From an uncultured Azospirillum sp. (GTDB lineage Bacteria; Pseudomonadota; Alphaproteobacteria; Azospirillales; Azospirillaceae), in contig NZ_CAMLJP010000056.1 in NCBI RefSeq assembly GCF_946480385.1, positions 1-38,301 of the forward strand: DNA of 38,301 nt. The letters are read 5' to 3'. Made by a program: the position numbers and the translations under genes. The notes below the pieces were generated by a model. That model ran no database searches. It was not told where the DNA came from and saw nothing but the letters and a program-made list of their open reading frames with translations. This document shows, piece by piece, positions 1 through 8,191 of this stretch. Numbering within the stretch: the first letter of the stretch is position 1; the number at the start of each line of letters is the position of its first letter.

Positions 1-103
1 CTAGGTCGTCGGCGATAGTCCGAAAATCGATATGGAAGCCGCCGCAGGCCGCCCCATATCAAATGTGACGCCAAGGAGTCATTCTCGCTGATGTCACTTG
101 AAG

Positions 104-130
104 AGCCCGCCTCACGGCGGGCTTTTTTTT
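104..130 (+). terminator. Rho-independent terminator, rightward
   Basis: A perfect 8-bp stem AGCCCGCC / GGCGGGCT with loop TCAC is followed by a run of eight T. The T tract lies on the + strand, so it should end a rightward transcript entering from left of the window. In the first 100 bases the only open + frame runs to a TGA at 66-68 and its short tail was not recognised. The kinase gene to the right converges on this hairpin and may share it. Confidence 0.85.
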
Positions 131-162
131 GCCCGCCTCTCGGGCGGCCGGGCCGCCTGCCC

Positions 163-1593
163 TTACCGCCGCGCTTCCGGCGGGAATATCAGGCTGACCT
201 TCAACCCCGGCTCATTGTCGCTCAACTCCAGCCGGGCGCCATGCAGCGTCGCCACCGCATCCACCAGACTGAGCCCCAGCCCGTTGCCGGGCGAGGCGCG
301 CGAGGCGTCCAGCCGGACGAAGCGCTGCAGGACCTTGTCGCGCATCTCCGCCGGGATGCCGGGACCGTTGTCGGCGACCTCGATGCTGGCGGCGCGTCCG
401 GGGGCCGGGCCGTCGAGCACCAGCGTGATGACGCCGCCCTCCGGCGTGTATTTGATGGCGTTGTCCAGCAGGTTCGACACCGCCTGCGCCAGAAGCTGGC
501 CGTTGCCGCGGACGGTCGGCTTGCCGCGGACGGCGACCGACAGGCGCTGCCCGCGCTCGTCCGCCACCGGCTCGTAGAGGTCGGCGGCCAGTTCCACCAC
601 CTCGGCCAGTTCGACCGGGACGAAGTCCTGGCGCTTGGCGCCCGATTCCGCCTCGGCGATCGACAGCAGGGCGGTGAAGGTGGCGAGCAGCCGGTCGGCC
701 TCGACGATGGTGTCCTGCAGGACGCCGCGATAGACCTCCGGGTCCTCCGTCTCGTGCAGCAGCGCCAGTTCGATGCGGGAGCGCAGGCGGGTCAGCGGCG
801 TGCGCAGGTCGTGGGCGACGCTGTCGGTCACCTGCCGCATGCCGGTCATCAGCCGCTCGATGCGGTCCAGCATGGCGTTGAGGTTGCCGGCCAGCCGGTC
901 CATCTCGTCGCCGCCGCCGAATCGCGGCACCCGGTCGCTCAGGTCGCCGCTCATGATCTGGCGGGTGGTGCGGTTGATCGCCTCGATCCGCCGCATGGCA
1001 CCGCGGCTCATCAGCAGCCCGCCCCCCAGCCCAAGCAGGGCGGTGGAGCCCAGGATCCAGCCCAGCGAGCGGAACATGCGGTTGCGCAGCTGGTCGATCT
1101 CGCTCATGTCGCGGCCGACCAGCAGGCGGAACTGCCCCGGCAGCGTGAAGGTCACGGCCTGCGCCGTCGACGGGCGGTCGGTGACCCCGCCGTAATCGGC
1201 GACCTTGAAATGCGTCCAGCCGCTGGCATTGGGCACCGCCGCCGGCCAGCCCGACAGGTTGCCGGCCAGGATCGTCCCGGCCGGCGTGGTCAGCAGATAG
1301 ATGGAGTTGTTGTTGGCGACCGCGCTGCGCGTCCGCACCACGTCGATGAGGCCGGACAGTCCATAATTGCGGTAATGGTCCTGCAGGCCAGCGACCTCCA
1401 GCGCGATGGTCTCGCCGATCTCCTGTTCGAGGAAGCCCGCCGTGGTGCGGTAGACGACGCCGAGGATCAGCCCGACCGACAGGACGAACATCGCCAGATA
1501 GAGCAGCGCCAGCCGGAACGCCGTGGCCCGCACCAGCCGAAAGCCCGCAGCCACGAAGCCGTGCAGGCCGGCGGCCGCGCCGTCATGTTTCAT
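163..1593 (-). CDS. HAMP-containing sensor histidine kinase
   Basis: Membrane sensor kinase of 476 residues, the partner of the OmpR-type regulator just upstream. Membrane segments at about 26-48 and 177-196 enclose a periplasmic sensor of about 130 residues; HAMP follows (about 197-250). The phospho-acceptor is His261 in the box SVAHDLRTPLTRL. The ATPase domain has NLLDNAIKYT (374-383), DNGPGIP (408-414) and GNGLGL (436-441), so the kinase looks intact. It starts 16 bp after the regulator stop, so regulator and kinase are one operon. Linkage to a degP-type protease suggests an envelope-stress role like CpxA or QseC relatives, but the stimulus is not visible in the sequence. Confidence 0.93.
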   Translation of the reverse strand: MKHDGAAAGLHGFVAAGFRLVRATAFRLALLYLAMFVLSVGLILGVVYRTTAGFLEQEIGETIALEVAGLQDHYRNYGLSGLIDVVRTRSAVANNNSIYLLTTPAGTILAGNLSGWPAAVPNASGWTHFKVADYGGVTDRPSTAQAVTFTLPGQFRLLVGRDMSEIDQLRNRMFRSLGWILGSTALLGLGGGLLMSRGAMRRIEAINRTTRQIMSGDLSDRVPRFGGGDEMDRLAGNLNAMLDRIERLMTGMRQVTDSVAHDLRTPLTRLRSRIELALLHETEDPEVYRGVLQDTIVEADRLLATFTALLSIAEAESGAKRQDFVPVELAEVVELAADLYEPVADERGQRLSVAVRGKPTVRGNGQLLAQAVSNLLDNAIKYTPEGGVITLVLDGPAPGRAASIEVADNGPGIPAEMRDKVLQRFVRLDASRASPGNGLGLSLVDAVATLHGARLELSDNEPGLKVSLIFPPEARR

Positions 1594-1609
1594 GGAGATG
1601 CACCGGGAC

Positions 1610-2290
1610 TCACGCCTCCGCCGCGCGCAGGCTGTAGCCGGCGCCGCGCACGGTGTGGATCAGGGGGGTGGGAAAGTCCTTGTCGATCTTCTGGCGCAGA
1701 CGGGCGATGTGCACGTCGATCACGTTGGTCTGCGGATCGAAGTGATAGTCCCACACATTCTCCAGCATCATGGTGCGGGTCACCACGCTGCCGGCGTTGC
1801 GCATCAGATATTCCAGCAGCGAGAACTCGCGCGGCAGCAGGTCGATGGCCTTGCCGGCGCGCTTGACGCTGCGCGACAGCAGGTCGAGTTCCAGGTCGCC
1901 GACGCTGAGCCTGGTCTGCGGCTGGCCGGCGCCGCGGCGGCGCACCAGCACCTCGATCCGGGCCAGCAGCTCGGAAAAGGCGAAGGGCTTGGTCAGGTAA
2001 TCGTCGCCGCCGGCCTTCAGCCCCTTCACCCGGTCGTCGACGCTGCCGAGTGCCGACAGGAACAGCACCGGCGTGTCGTTGCCGGCCGCCCGCAGAACCT
2101 GGACCAGAGACAGGCCGTCACGGCCGGGCAGCATGCGATCGACGATCATCACGTCGTAATGCTCGGCCCCGGCCAGGAACAGGCCTTCCTTCCCGTCGTT
2201 GGCGACGTCCACCACATGGCCGGCCTCCTTCAGCCCCTTGGCAAGGTAGCTGGCGGCCTGGCGATCATCTTCGATGACGAGAATCTTCAT
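1610..2290 (-). CDS. OmpR/PhoB-type DNA-binding response regulator
   Basis: Two-component regulator of 226 residues. The receiver domain (about 1-115) has the acidic pocket EDD, phospho-acceptor Asp51 and switch Lys101 (TKPF). A winged-helix DNA-binding domain (about 126-224) ends in the conserved stretch TVRGAGYSLR. The ATG at 2290 is preferred over a longer frame because MKILVIEDD is the canonical receiver beginning and the extra upstream residues look non-coding and overlap the hairpin. It is followed by its kinase gene after 16 bp and preceded by degP, from which a strong hairpin separates it. Confidence 0.95.
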   Translation of the reverse strand: MKILVIEDDRQAASYLAKGLKEAGHVVDVANDGKEGLFLAGAEHYDVMIVDRMLPGRDGLSLVQVLRAAGNDTPVLFLSALGSVDDRVKGLKAGGDDYLTKPFAFSELLARIEVLVRRRGAGQPQTRLSVGDLELDLLSRSVKRAGKAIDLLPREFSLLEYLMRNAGSVVTRTMMLENVWDYHFDPQTNVIDVHIARLRQKIDKDFPTPLIHTVRGAGYSLRAAEA

Positions 2291-2310
2291 GAGCACGAGT
2301 GTAGCCTCCC

Positions 2311-2351
2311 AAAACAGCCCGGCCAAGCACGAGGGTGTCGTGCCTGGCCGG
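2311..2351 (-). terminator. Terminator or attenuator between degP and the regulator
   Basis: The arms at 2319-2332 and 2338-2351 pair over 14 bp with one mismatch around a 5-nt loop. On the minus strand the stem is followed a few bases later by TTTT. It would end the degP transcript or attenuate read-through into the downstream regulator and kinase genes. Confidence 0.6.
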
Positions 2352-2379
2352 ACTTTCGTCACTCAAGCGGCGCTTCGCC

Positions 2380-3978
2380 TCACGCCTTCAGCTTCAGCGC
2401 GACGAAGGACTCGTTGCCCTGCCGGTTGATCAGCATCAGCAGCGCCTTCTGCCCCGCCTTCTCGGCCTCCGACACCTGATGGCGCACGTCGGCCGGGCTC
2501 TTCACCTCGGTGTCGCCGACCCGCTCGATCACGTCGCCGGGGCGGATCGGCACATCGACGCTGGAGGACAGGCCGGTGACCACCACGCCGTGGACGTTGT
2601 CGTCGATGCCCAGCCGCTTGCGCGCCGCCCGGTCGAGCGGGGCGAGCTTCAGCCCCTTCACCGGCGCGACCTCCTCCTGCGCGGCGGAGCCGTTGCCGGT
2701 GTCGGCCGAGGCGACCTGCGTCTGGTCGGACAGGCGGTCGATGCGCACCGGAACCGTCTTTTCGCGGCCCTCGCGCAGGATCTTCATCTCGACCGTATCA
2801 CCGGCCTTGGTCTCCGCCACGTTGCGGGTCAGGTCGCGCAGGGTGTTGACCGGCTTGCCGGCATAGGACAGCACGACGTCGCCCTGGTGCAGGCCGGCGC
2901 GCTGGGCCGGGCTGTCGGCGGTGACGTCGGCCACCAGGGCGCCCTTGGCGCTGGGCAACCCCACACTATCGGCAATGTCCGGCGTCACCTCCTGGATCTT
3001 CACGCCCAGCCAGCCGCGCTCGACCTTGCCGCTCTCCTTCAGCTGGGCCACCACCTCCTTGGCGAGGTTGGAGGGAATGGCGAAGCCGATGCCGACCGAG
3101 CCGCCGTTGGGCGAGTAGATGGCGGTGTTGATGCCGATCACATGGCCGCTGAGGTCGAAGGTCGGGCCGCCCGAATTGCCGCGGTTGATGGCGGCGTCGA
3201 GCTGGAAATAATCGTCGTAGGGACCGCTGTGGATGTCGCGGCCGCGGGCCGACACGATGCCCTTGGTGACGGTGCCGCCGAGCCCGAACGGGTTGCCGAC
3301 CGCCATCACCCAGTCGCCGACGCGGGTCTTGTCGCTGTCGGCCCAATCGACCGAGGGCAGCGGCTTGTCCGACTTCACCTTCAAGAGGGCGAGGTCGGTC
3401 TTGGCGTCGCGGCCGATCAACTTGGCCGGCATGGCGGTGCCGTCCTGCAGGGTGACGGTGATCTCGCTGGCGCCGTCGATGACGTGGTTGTTGGTCACGA
3501 CATAGCCGGCCGGGTCGATGATGAAACCGGAACCGAGCGCCCCCATCTTACCGCGCGGCGCCTGCTCCTGGTCATCCTGACCGCCGCCGGGGCCGCCGCC
3601 AGGGCCGCCGTTTTGGCCCATCTGGTCCTGGAACTGGCGGAAGAACTCTTCGAACGGCGAGCCGGGCGGGAAGCCGGGGATCTGCGGGCCGCGCTGAGCC
3701 CGTGGTTCGGCCTTGGCCTCCTGGGTGGCGGCGATGTTGACGACGGCGGGGCTGACCTTGGCCGCAAGGTCGGCGAAGGTCGAGGGCGTGTCCTGCGTCA
3801 TCGTGACTGCGGGCGGCGCGGCGCCGTTCTGCTCGGCCCGCGACACCGCCCAACCAGTCAGCGCCGGAGCCGTCAGCACGGTCGAACCCAGCAGCAGGGC
3901 GGCGACGGTCCGGCGCAGGCGGCCCGGACGCTGGGTCTGGTTCGGGGTCTGGCTCTGGGTGGGAGGAAGGGTGGTCAT
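2380..3978 (-). CDS. degP: DegP/MucD-type periplasmic serine protease (Do family)
   Basis: Envelope quality-control protease and chaperone of 532 residues. The N-terminus has a positively charged stretch and a hydrophobic signal segment (about 21-45). The trypsin-like domain carries the full triad: His165 in TNNHVID, Asp195 in TDLALL and Ser269 in GNSGGP. Two PDZ domains follow (about 300-390 and 440-530). A glycine- and glutamine-rich loop (about 120-142) occupies the LA-loop position typical of Do proteases. It lies upstream of the regulator-kinase pair on the same strand, separated by a hairpin, which is a familiar arrangement for envelope-stress control. Family assignment is firm; DegP, DegQ and MucD cannot be told apart from sequence alone. 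Confidence 0.95.
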   Translation of the reverse strand: MTTLPPTQSQTPNQTQRPGRLRRTVAALLLGSTVLTAPALTGWAVSRAEQNGAAPPAVTMTQDTPSTFADLAAKVSPAVVNIAATQEAKAEPRAQRGPQIPGFPPGSPFEEFFRQFQDQMGQNGGPGGGPGGGQDDQEQAPRGKMGALGSGFIIDPAGYVVTNNHVIDGASEITVTLQDGTAMPAKLIGRDAKTDLALLKVKSDKPLPSVDWADSDKTRVGDWVMAVGNPFGLGGTVTKGIVSARGRDIHSGPYDDYFQLDAAINRGNSGGPTFDLSGHVIGINTAIYSPNGGSVGIGFAIPSNLAKEVVAQLKESGKVERGWLGVKIQEVTPDIADSVGLPSAKGALVADVTADSPAQRAGLHQGDVVLSYAGKPVNTLRDLTRNVAETKAGDTVEMKILREGREKTVPVRIDRLSDQTQVASADTGNGSAAQEEVAPVKGLKLAPLDRAARKRLGIDDNVHGVVVTGLSSSVDVPIRPGDVIERVGDTEVKSPADVRHQVSEAEKAGQKALLMLINRQGNESFVALKLKA

Positions 3979-4135
3979 GACGGCGACACTCCAATCAGGC
4001 GATTCCGACTTCCGGGAGACGATGGCCGGCCTTCAGTCCGCCGCACCGCCTCACCGCTGTTGTCCAGAACATAGGGAACCGCCCTTCACCGCCGCCTTGC
4101 GACCGGATGAAAGATATTTCAGGCAAGGATGCGAC

Positions 4136-4555
4136 TCAGTCCCCGATCAGGTGCAGCGCGATCTCCCGCCGGTGCGGCCGGGCGCGGTGCTCGAACAGGT
4201 AGATGCCCTGCCAGGTGCCCAGCGCCGGCTCCCCGTCCATCACCGGGATCGACAGGCTGACGCCGGTCAGGGCCGAGCGGATGTGAGCGGGCATGTCATC
4301 CGGCCCCTCGGTGGTGTGGGCGTAGAGCGACGGATCCTCCGCCACCAGACGGCGGAAGAAGCGCAGCAGGTCGGCCTGCACGTCGGGGTCGGCATTCTCC
4401 TGGATGGTCAGGGACGCCGAGGTGTGGCGGCAGAACACCGTCAGCAGCCCGGTGTCCATCCCCTGCTCCGCCACCCAGTGCCGCACCTGGGCGGTCACCT
4501 CGACCAGCCCGGCGCCGCGGGTGGGGACGGTCAGCGTCGTGGCGGCTTGTCGCAT
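4136..4555 (-). CDS. YjbQ/UPF0047 family protein
   Basis: A 139-residue protein of the YjbQ family (secondary thiamine-phosphate synthase enzyme). It shows the family signatures HTSASLTIQENADPDV, GPDDMPAHI and LGTWQGIYLFEHR, the last being the usual C-terminal block. Length matches the family (about 130-140). The ATG at 4555 has GGAG 10 bases upstream. It is divergent from the CoxG-like gene across 138 bp. Thiamine-phosphate synthase activity has been reported for members, but the physiological role is poorly settled. Confidence 0.9.
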   Translation of the reverse strand: MRQAATTLTVPTRGAGLVEVTAQVRHWVAEQGMDTGLLTVFCRHTSASLTIQENADPDVQADLLRFFRRLVAEDPSLYAHTTEGPDDMPAHIRSALTGVSLSIPVMDGEPALGTWQGIYLFEHRARPHRREIALHLIGD

Positions 4556-4693
4556 GGCTTTCGATCTCCGTCTTTTTCACTGGCTTGGCTCCGGGGCCAA
4601 GCAATACCAGATGTCTTCGCCCGAACGGATTTGCCGGGATGATTTGTGCCGGCAAAACTGTTGTACCGGGACGGCAAGGAAGGAAGAGCGCGC

Positions 4694-5167
4694 ATGGACA
4701 TCACCGGCACCCACAGCGTCCCCGGACCGCGCGACCGCGTGTTCGCGGCGCTATGCGATCCGGCGGTGCTGATGCGCTGCATCCCCGTCCTGGAAGAGAT
4801 GGAGCGGCTGTCCGCCACCGACTATGCCGCGCGGGTGCGCACCACCCTTGGGCCGATGAAGGCGCGCTTCTCCGGCCGCCTGCGGCTGGAGCCGGAGGAC
4901 GGCGCCCACCGCTACCGGCTGGTCGCCCAGGGCAACGGCGGGCTGGCCGGCGCGGTGAAGGGCGAGGCGCTGGTGGTGCTGGAGGAGGCGGACGGCCGCA
5001 CCCTGCTGACCTACAGCCTGTCGGTGGCGCTGGGCGGCGCCGTCGGCCGGCTGGCGGTGAAGCTGGTGCAGGCCAAGACCGACCGTGTGCTCGCCGGCTT
5101 CTTCGAACGCTTCGCAGCGGAGATCACGGCGGAGATCACGGCGGAGATCGACGACCGCACCGGCTGA
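4694..5167 (+). CDS. CoxG-like SRPBCC family protein
   Basis: A 157-residue START/SRPBCC-fold protein related to CoxG, the membrane-anchoring factor of carbon monoxide dehydrogenase. Visible signs are the beginning MDITGTHSVPGPRDRVFAAL with the later CIPVLEEME, and the glycine-rich core GNGGLAGAVKGEALVVLEEA. The ATG at 4694 is chosen for its upstream AAGGAAGG and because the family begins with this motif. No CO dehydrogenase genes are in the window, so a role in CO oxidation is not supported; a small-ligand-binding role is as likely. The C-terminus holds a short AEIT repeat encoded by a 12-bp tandem repeat. Confidence 0.85.
   Translation: MDITGTHSVPGPRDRVFAALCDPAVLMRCIPVLEEMERLSATDYAARVRTTLGPMKARFSGRLRLEPEDGAHRYRLVAQGNGGLAGAVKGEALVVLEEADGRTLLTYSLSVALGGAVGRLAVKLVQAKTDRVLAGFFERFAAEITAEITAEIDDRTG
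5117..5149 (+). repeat. 12-bp coding tandem repeat (2.75 copies)
   Basis: The unit GCGGAGATCACG occurs at 5117-5128 and 5129-5140 and partly at 5141-5149, encoding AEIT-AEIT-AEI close to the C-terminus of the CoxG-like protein. The unit is a multiple of three, so copy changes would keep the frame. Confidence 0.85.
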
Positions 5168-5276
5168 TGCGGCGCAATGCCGCAGCGCCGACGGCAGAAC
5201 AGCGCCTTTCGCAACTGCAGCATCATGGGTCAGGATAGCAGGCGTCGCGGGTGCTCTTTGCCGGTGGAGATGCCGA

Positions 5277-5897
5277 GTGGTCCTGTCCCAGCCCACTGCC
5301 CAAACCGCGGCCCAACCCCCTGCCCAAACCGCAACGCCCGATGACGCCGCCGCCGATCGCCTGATCTTCGGCCGCATCCTGGCTCTGGCCGCCGCCGATC
5401 CGGCCCGGACGATGACCCAGGCGCTGGCGCTGACCAAGGCGGACCTGACGGAGCTTGCCATTCGTCACGCCCCGCAATTCGCCGATACGGTCGCCGCCCT
5501 ACCTGACGGAGACGGAGCCGGAGAGGACGCCATCGAGGAGGCCGACCTGCGCGCCTTCCTGGCCGAGCATGGCGCGCGAGGGGCCGACGAGGAGCGCTGG
5601 CTCGCCGCCATCCTGGCCCGCCGGTCGCTGGAGCCGAACCATCTTTGGCAGGACATGGGCTTCCACGACCGCGGCGAACTCAACCTCCTGTTCCGGCGGC
5701 ATTTCCCGGCGCTGGTCGCGATGAATGCCGGCGACATGAAATGGAAGAAGTTCTTCTATCGCCAGCTTTGCGAGCGCGAGGGGCTGATGCTGTGCAAATC
5801 CCCCAACTGCGAGGTTTGCGACGACATGGAGGTCTGCTTCGGCGAGGAGGCCGGCGATCCGCTGTCCACCCTCTCCCGCCTTGCGCGCGGTGGATAA
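5277..5897 (+). CDS. nifQ: Nitrogen fixation protein NifQ
   Basis: NifQ is an iron-sulfur molybdenum donor for FeMo-cofactor assembly on the NifEN/NifH scaffold. The 206-residue product ends with the diagnostic cysteine motif C-x4-C-x2-C-x5-C at Cys173, 178, 181 and 187, which in the family holds the Mo-Fe-S cluster. The conserved block upstream includes HLWQDMGFHDRGEL and the MNAGDMKWKKFFYRQLC region. The GTG at 5277 is chosen because GGAGA lies 6 bases upstream; frames extending further overlap the preceding gene and look non-coding. The first 25 residues are Pro/Ala/Gln-rich and probably disordered. No other nif gene is in the window, and no convincing sigma-54 site was found in the 109-bp gap before it. 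Confidence 0.93.
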   Translation: MVLSQPTAQTAAQPPAQTATPDDAAADRLIFGRILALAAADPARTMTQALALTKADLTELAIRHAPQFADTVAALPDGDGAGEDAIEEADLRAFLAEHGARGADEERWLAAILARRSLEPNHLWQDMGFHDRGELNLLFRRHFPALVAMNAGDMKWKKFFYRQLCEREGLMLCKSPNCEVCDDMEVCFGEEAGDPLSTLSRLARGG

Positions 5898-5903
5898 TGT
5901 GGC

Positions 5904-6242
5904 TCAGCGCGGCTGCGCGCCCAGATCCTCGAAGGTCAGGCCCTTGTCGGTGCGGCGGAAGCGGCCCTTGCCGTTGACGGTCAGCGGCTGCTGCCCCGGC
6001 TGCGGCACGAAGGTGGCGGCGTAATAGCAGTCATATTGGCCGCTGTTGTCCTGCCCGCTTTTCAGCTTGGCGTCGACGCAGCCCTGCTTGCGGAATTCGT
6101 CGAAGGCGCGGAATCCGGCATTGCCCTGCCGCTCCAGCGTGCGGCGGGTGTGCGCCTCCACCAGCTTGCGCATGTCGCCCTCCGACGGCTCGCCCGAACA
6201 AGCGGCGAGCAGCAGCGTGGCGAGCAGGATGGTGGACCTCAC
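5904..6242 (-). CDS. Small predicted lipoprotein
   Basis: A 112-residue protein of unknown function. It begins with a short lipoprotein signal peptide (MRSTILLATLLLAAC); the lipobox LAAC places the lipidated residue at Cys15. The mature part contains two further cysteines (in KQGCVDAKL and YDCYYAATF) and ends with a beta-rich segment. The GTG start at 6242 overlaps the stop of the upstream receiver gene by 4 bases (GTGA), so the two are probably translationally coupled. It converges on nifQ with a 6-bp gap. Confidence 0.75.
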   Translation of the reverse strand: MRSTILLATLLLAACSGEPSEGDMRKLVEAHTRRTLERQGNAGFRAFDEFRKQGCVDAKLKSGQDNSGQYDCYYAATFVPQPGQQPLTVNGKGRFRRTDKGLTFEDLGAQPR

Positions 6243-6643
6243 CGCCCCCCCAGCAGCCGGTCCACCCGTTCCTTCAGCGCGGAGAAGGAGGGCGGCTTGA
6301 CCACGAAGCCGTTGACGCCCAGCGCCATCGCCTGCTTCACGATCTCCGATTCGGTGTGGTTGGTCAGGAACACCACCGGCGCACGCGGGTTGGCGGCCTC
6401 GGTGCTGGCGCGCAGGCGGGCCAGGAACTGCAGGCCGGAGACCGGCTTCATATCGATGTCGCAGACGATCAGGTCGGGGTTGACGCGGATCGATTCCCGC
6501 ATCGCCGTTTCGCCGTCCTCGGCCTCCGCCACGTCGCGAAAACCGATCTGGCCCAGGATCTGGACAATGGTGCGGCGGACGAAGGGCTGGTCCTCCACCA
6601 CCAAAATACGGTGCTGGGAATAGTCGATCACCTGCATGTCCAT
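6239..6643 (-). CDS. Stand-alone receiver (CheY-like) response regulator
   Basis: A 134-residue single-domain response regulator with no output domain. It has the acidic pair in VVEDQP, phospho-acceptor Asp62 in VCDIDM, a Thr in FLTNH and switch Lys116 in VVKPP. The ATG at 6643 is preferred because GGAGG lies 7 bases upstream; an alternative start 11 codons earlier lacks this. Its stop overlaps the lipoprotein start. The 135 bp upstream are AT-rich for this genome and should hold its promoter. Likely a phosphorelay or motility-type receiver; its partner is not evident. Confidence 0.92.
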   Translation of the reverse strand: MDMQVIDYSQHRILVVEDQPFVRRTIVQILGQIGFRDVAEAEDGETAMRESIRVNPDLIVCDIDMKPVSGLQFLARLRASTEAANPRAPVVFLTNHTESEIVKQAMALGVNGFVVKPPSFSALKERVDRLLGGR

Positions 6644-6778
6644 CCCCAATCCTCCGGCCAGAGCACCGCTTTCCACTGATACCGTCCGAACCGGCGGCCG
6701 GCAACCGATGCTCGGTTACCATGGAGTGGAATATGATTTTGTTTCTGTAAAATTTTTGACAATTTGTACCGCGCGCCG

Positions 6779-8137
6779 CTATCCGCCGACCTGCACCCGG
6801 CCGGGGAACAGGCGCTCCAGCACCGCGCGCAGACGGTCCATGGCCAGCGGCTTGTGCAGGCAGTCGTCCATCCCGGCGTCGCGGCACTGCGCGTCGTCTT
6901 CGCCATCGGTGCCGGCGGTCAGCGCGACGATCGGCACGCGGCCGGCTTCGCCGGGCAGGGCGCGGATGGCGCGGGTGGCCTCGTGGCCGTCCATCACCGG
7001 CATCTGGATGTCCATCACGATCAGGTCGAAGCGCTTCTCCGTCGCGGCGGCCAGCCCCTGCGCCCCATCCTCCGCCGTCGTCACGCCATGGCCCAGCGCC
7101 TTGAAGAAGCCGGCGGCGACCAAGCGGCCGATCGGGTTGTCCTCCACCAGCAGCACCGACAGTGCGGCCGGCTGCTCCATCCGGCGGACGGGGATACGGA
7201 TGACCATCCCCTCCCCCGCCTCGTTCGCCGGGCCATCGGACAGCAGCCGCCCCCGCAGTCGCCGCACCGCCGGCTGGATCGCCGCCAGCAGCAGCGGGCG
7301 CAGTCGCGCTTCGCCCCGGCGGCGTACCGACAGCTCCGCGCCATCGTCGGTCCGGCGCAATCCCAGCGACACCGAAGCCCCCGCCTCCGCCGTCAGCAAG
7401 GACAGCAGCGCCCGCAGCGCCGCGGCATCTCCGGTGAAGCACTCCTCCGCCCCGCTTTCCACCGTCACCGCCCTGGCGCCATCCGCCAGCGCCGCAATCG
7501 TCAGGCTTTCTTCCACAACCGCCTCGCGCCCGACCGGGCGCAGGGCCGACAGGGTCGCGCGCAGGGCACCCCCCGCCGTCTGGACCGCGATCAGCCGATC
7601 CTGCTGGCTTGGCAACAGCGGCGATTCCAGCGCGGCCGAGATCAGCGCCGTCATCGGGTCGAGCGCCGCCGCCACTGCATCCCCCGCAGCGTCGAGCAGA
7701 GAGTGGGCCTCTCCCCGCGCCCGCTCCGCCTCGGCCATCGCCAGCCGCAGCCGATTCTCCCGCATCTGCCGCCGGCGGGCGGCCGACACCGCGGCGCGCA
7801 GGCACTCGGCAGTGACGGCGCCGGCCGGCAAGACGTCCTGCGCCCCCGCAGCGATGAAGTCCGCGACGTCCTGTCCCCGTGCGTCATCCTGGCCGTCCGG
7901 CAGCAGCACCACCACCGCCGGTGCCGGATCCAGCCGGGCCAGCGCCTCGACCGCCGCGACGGCGGGGGCGTCCAGCAACACCACCGTCTCGCCCGACGCC
8001 GCACCGCCACCGCGCAGGCGGTCCAGCGCCGCGGCCATGGTTTCCACCCGCGCCAGCGCCCCGAAGACGGGAGCGTAGTGCCGGGCAAGCGCCGCCTGCG
8101 AGGACACCAGAAGAACCGGCTCCGGTGTCTCAGCCAT
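6779..8137 (-). CDS. Degenerate histidine kinase-like protein with C-terminal receiver
   Basis: A 452-residue signalling protein. Residues about 6-120 fold-match a receiver but lack the switch lysine (LPAGA in place of TKP). Residues about 140-320 resemble the dimerisation and ATPase region of hybrid kinases, but the expected His-Glu before the conserved proline is absent (AVAAALDPM), and no asparagine N-box or DxGxG box is visible. The C-terminal receiver (about 326-445) is complete, with EDN, Asp376 in VMDIQMP and Lys429 in LHKP. So it is probably a pseudokinase that presents an active receiver. The ATG at 8137 is used; a TTG seven codons earlier is possible. It follows the diguanylate cyclase gene after 54 bp. 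Confidence 0.8.
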   Translation of the reverse strand: MAETPEPVLLVSSQAALARHYAPVFGALARVETMAAALDRLRGGGAASGETVVLLDAPAVAAVEALARLDPAPAVVVLLPDGQDDARGQDVADFIAAGAQDVLPAGAVTAECLRAAVSAARRRQMRENRLRLAMAEAERARGEAHSLLDAAGDAVAAALDPMTALISAALESPLLPSQQDRLIAVQTAGGALRATLSALRPVGREAVVEESLTIAALADGARAVTVESGAEECFTGDAAALRALLSLLTAEAGASVSLGLRRTDDGAELSVRRRGEARLRPLLLAAIQPAVRRLRGRLLSDGPANEAGEGMVIRIPVRRMEQPAALSVLLVEDNPIGRLVAAGFFKALGHGVTTAEDGAQGLAAATEKRFDLIVMDIQMPVMDGHEATRAIRALPGEAGRVPIVALTAGTDGEDDAQCRDAGMDDCLHKPLAMDRLRAVLERLFPGRVQVGG

Positions 8138-8191
8138 TTCAGTCGTCCGCTGGGTCAAGGGTCTGTCGGTCCTTTTTCCTCGAACATGCCG

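Noticed and set aside
91..1866. 591-residue + strand open frame over the kinase and regulator genes
   Set aside because: Antisense shadow: its composition is Arg/Gln/Ala/His-rich and it overlies two clear two-component genes.
5240..5265. Sigma-54 -24/-12 promoter before nifQ (GGTGCTCTTTGC)
   Set aside because: The GG-to-GC spacing is 8-9 rather than the required 10, and no NifA upstream sequence was seen.
5904..7805. 633-residue minus-strand open frame
   Set aside because: Only its last 112 residues are real (the lipoprotein); the rest is out of frame with the receiver and pseudokinase genes.
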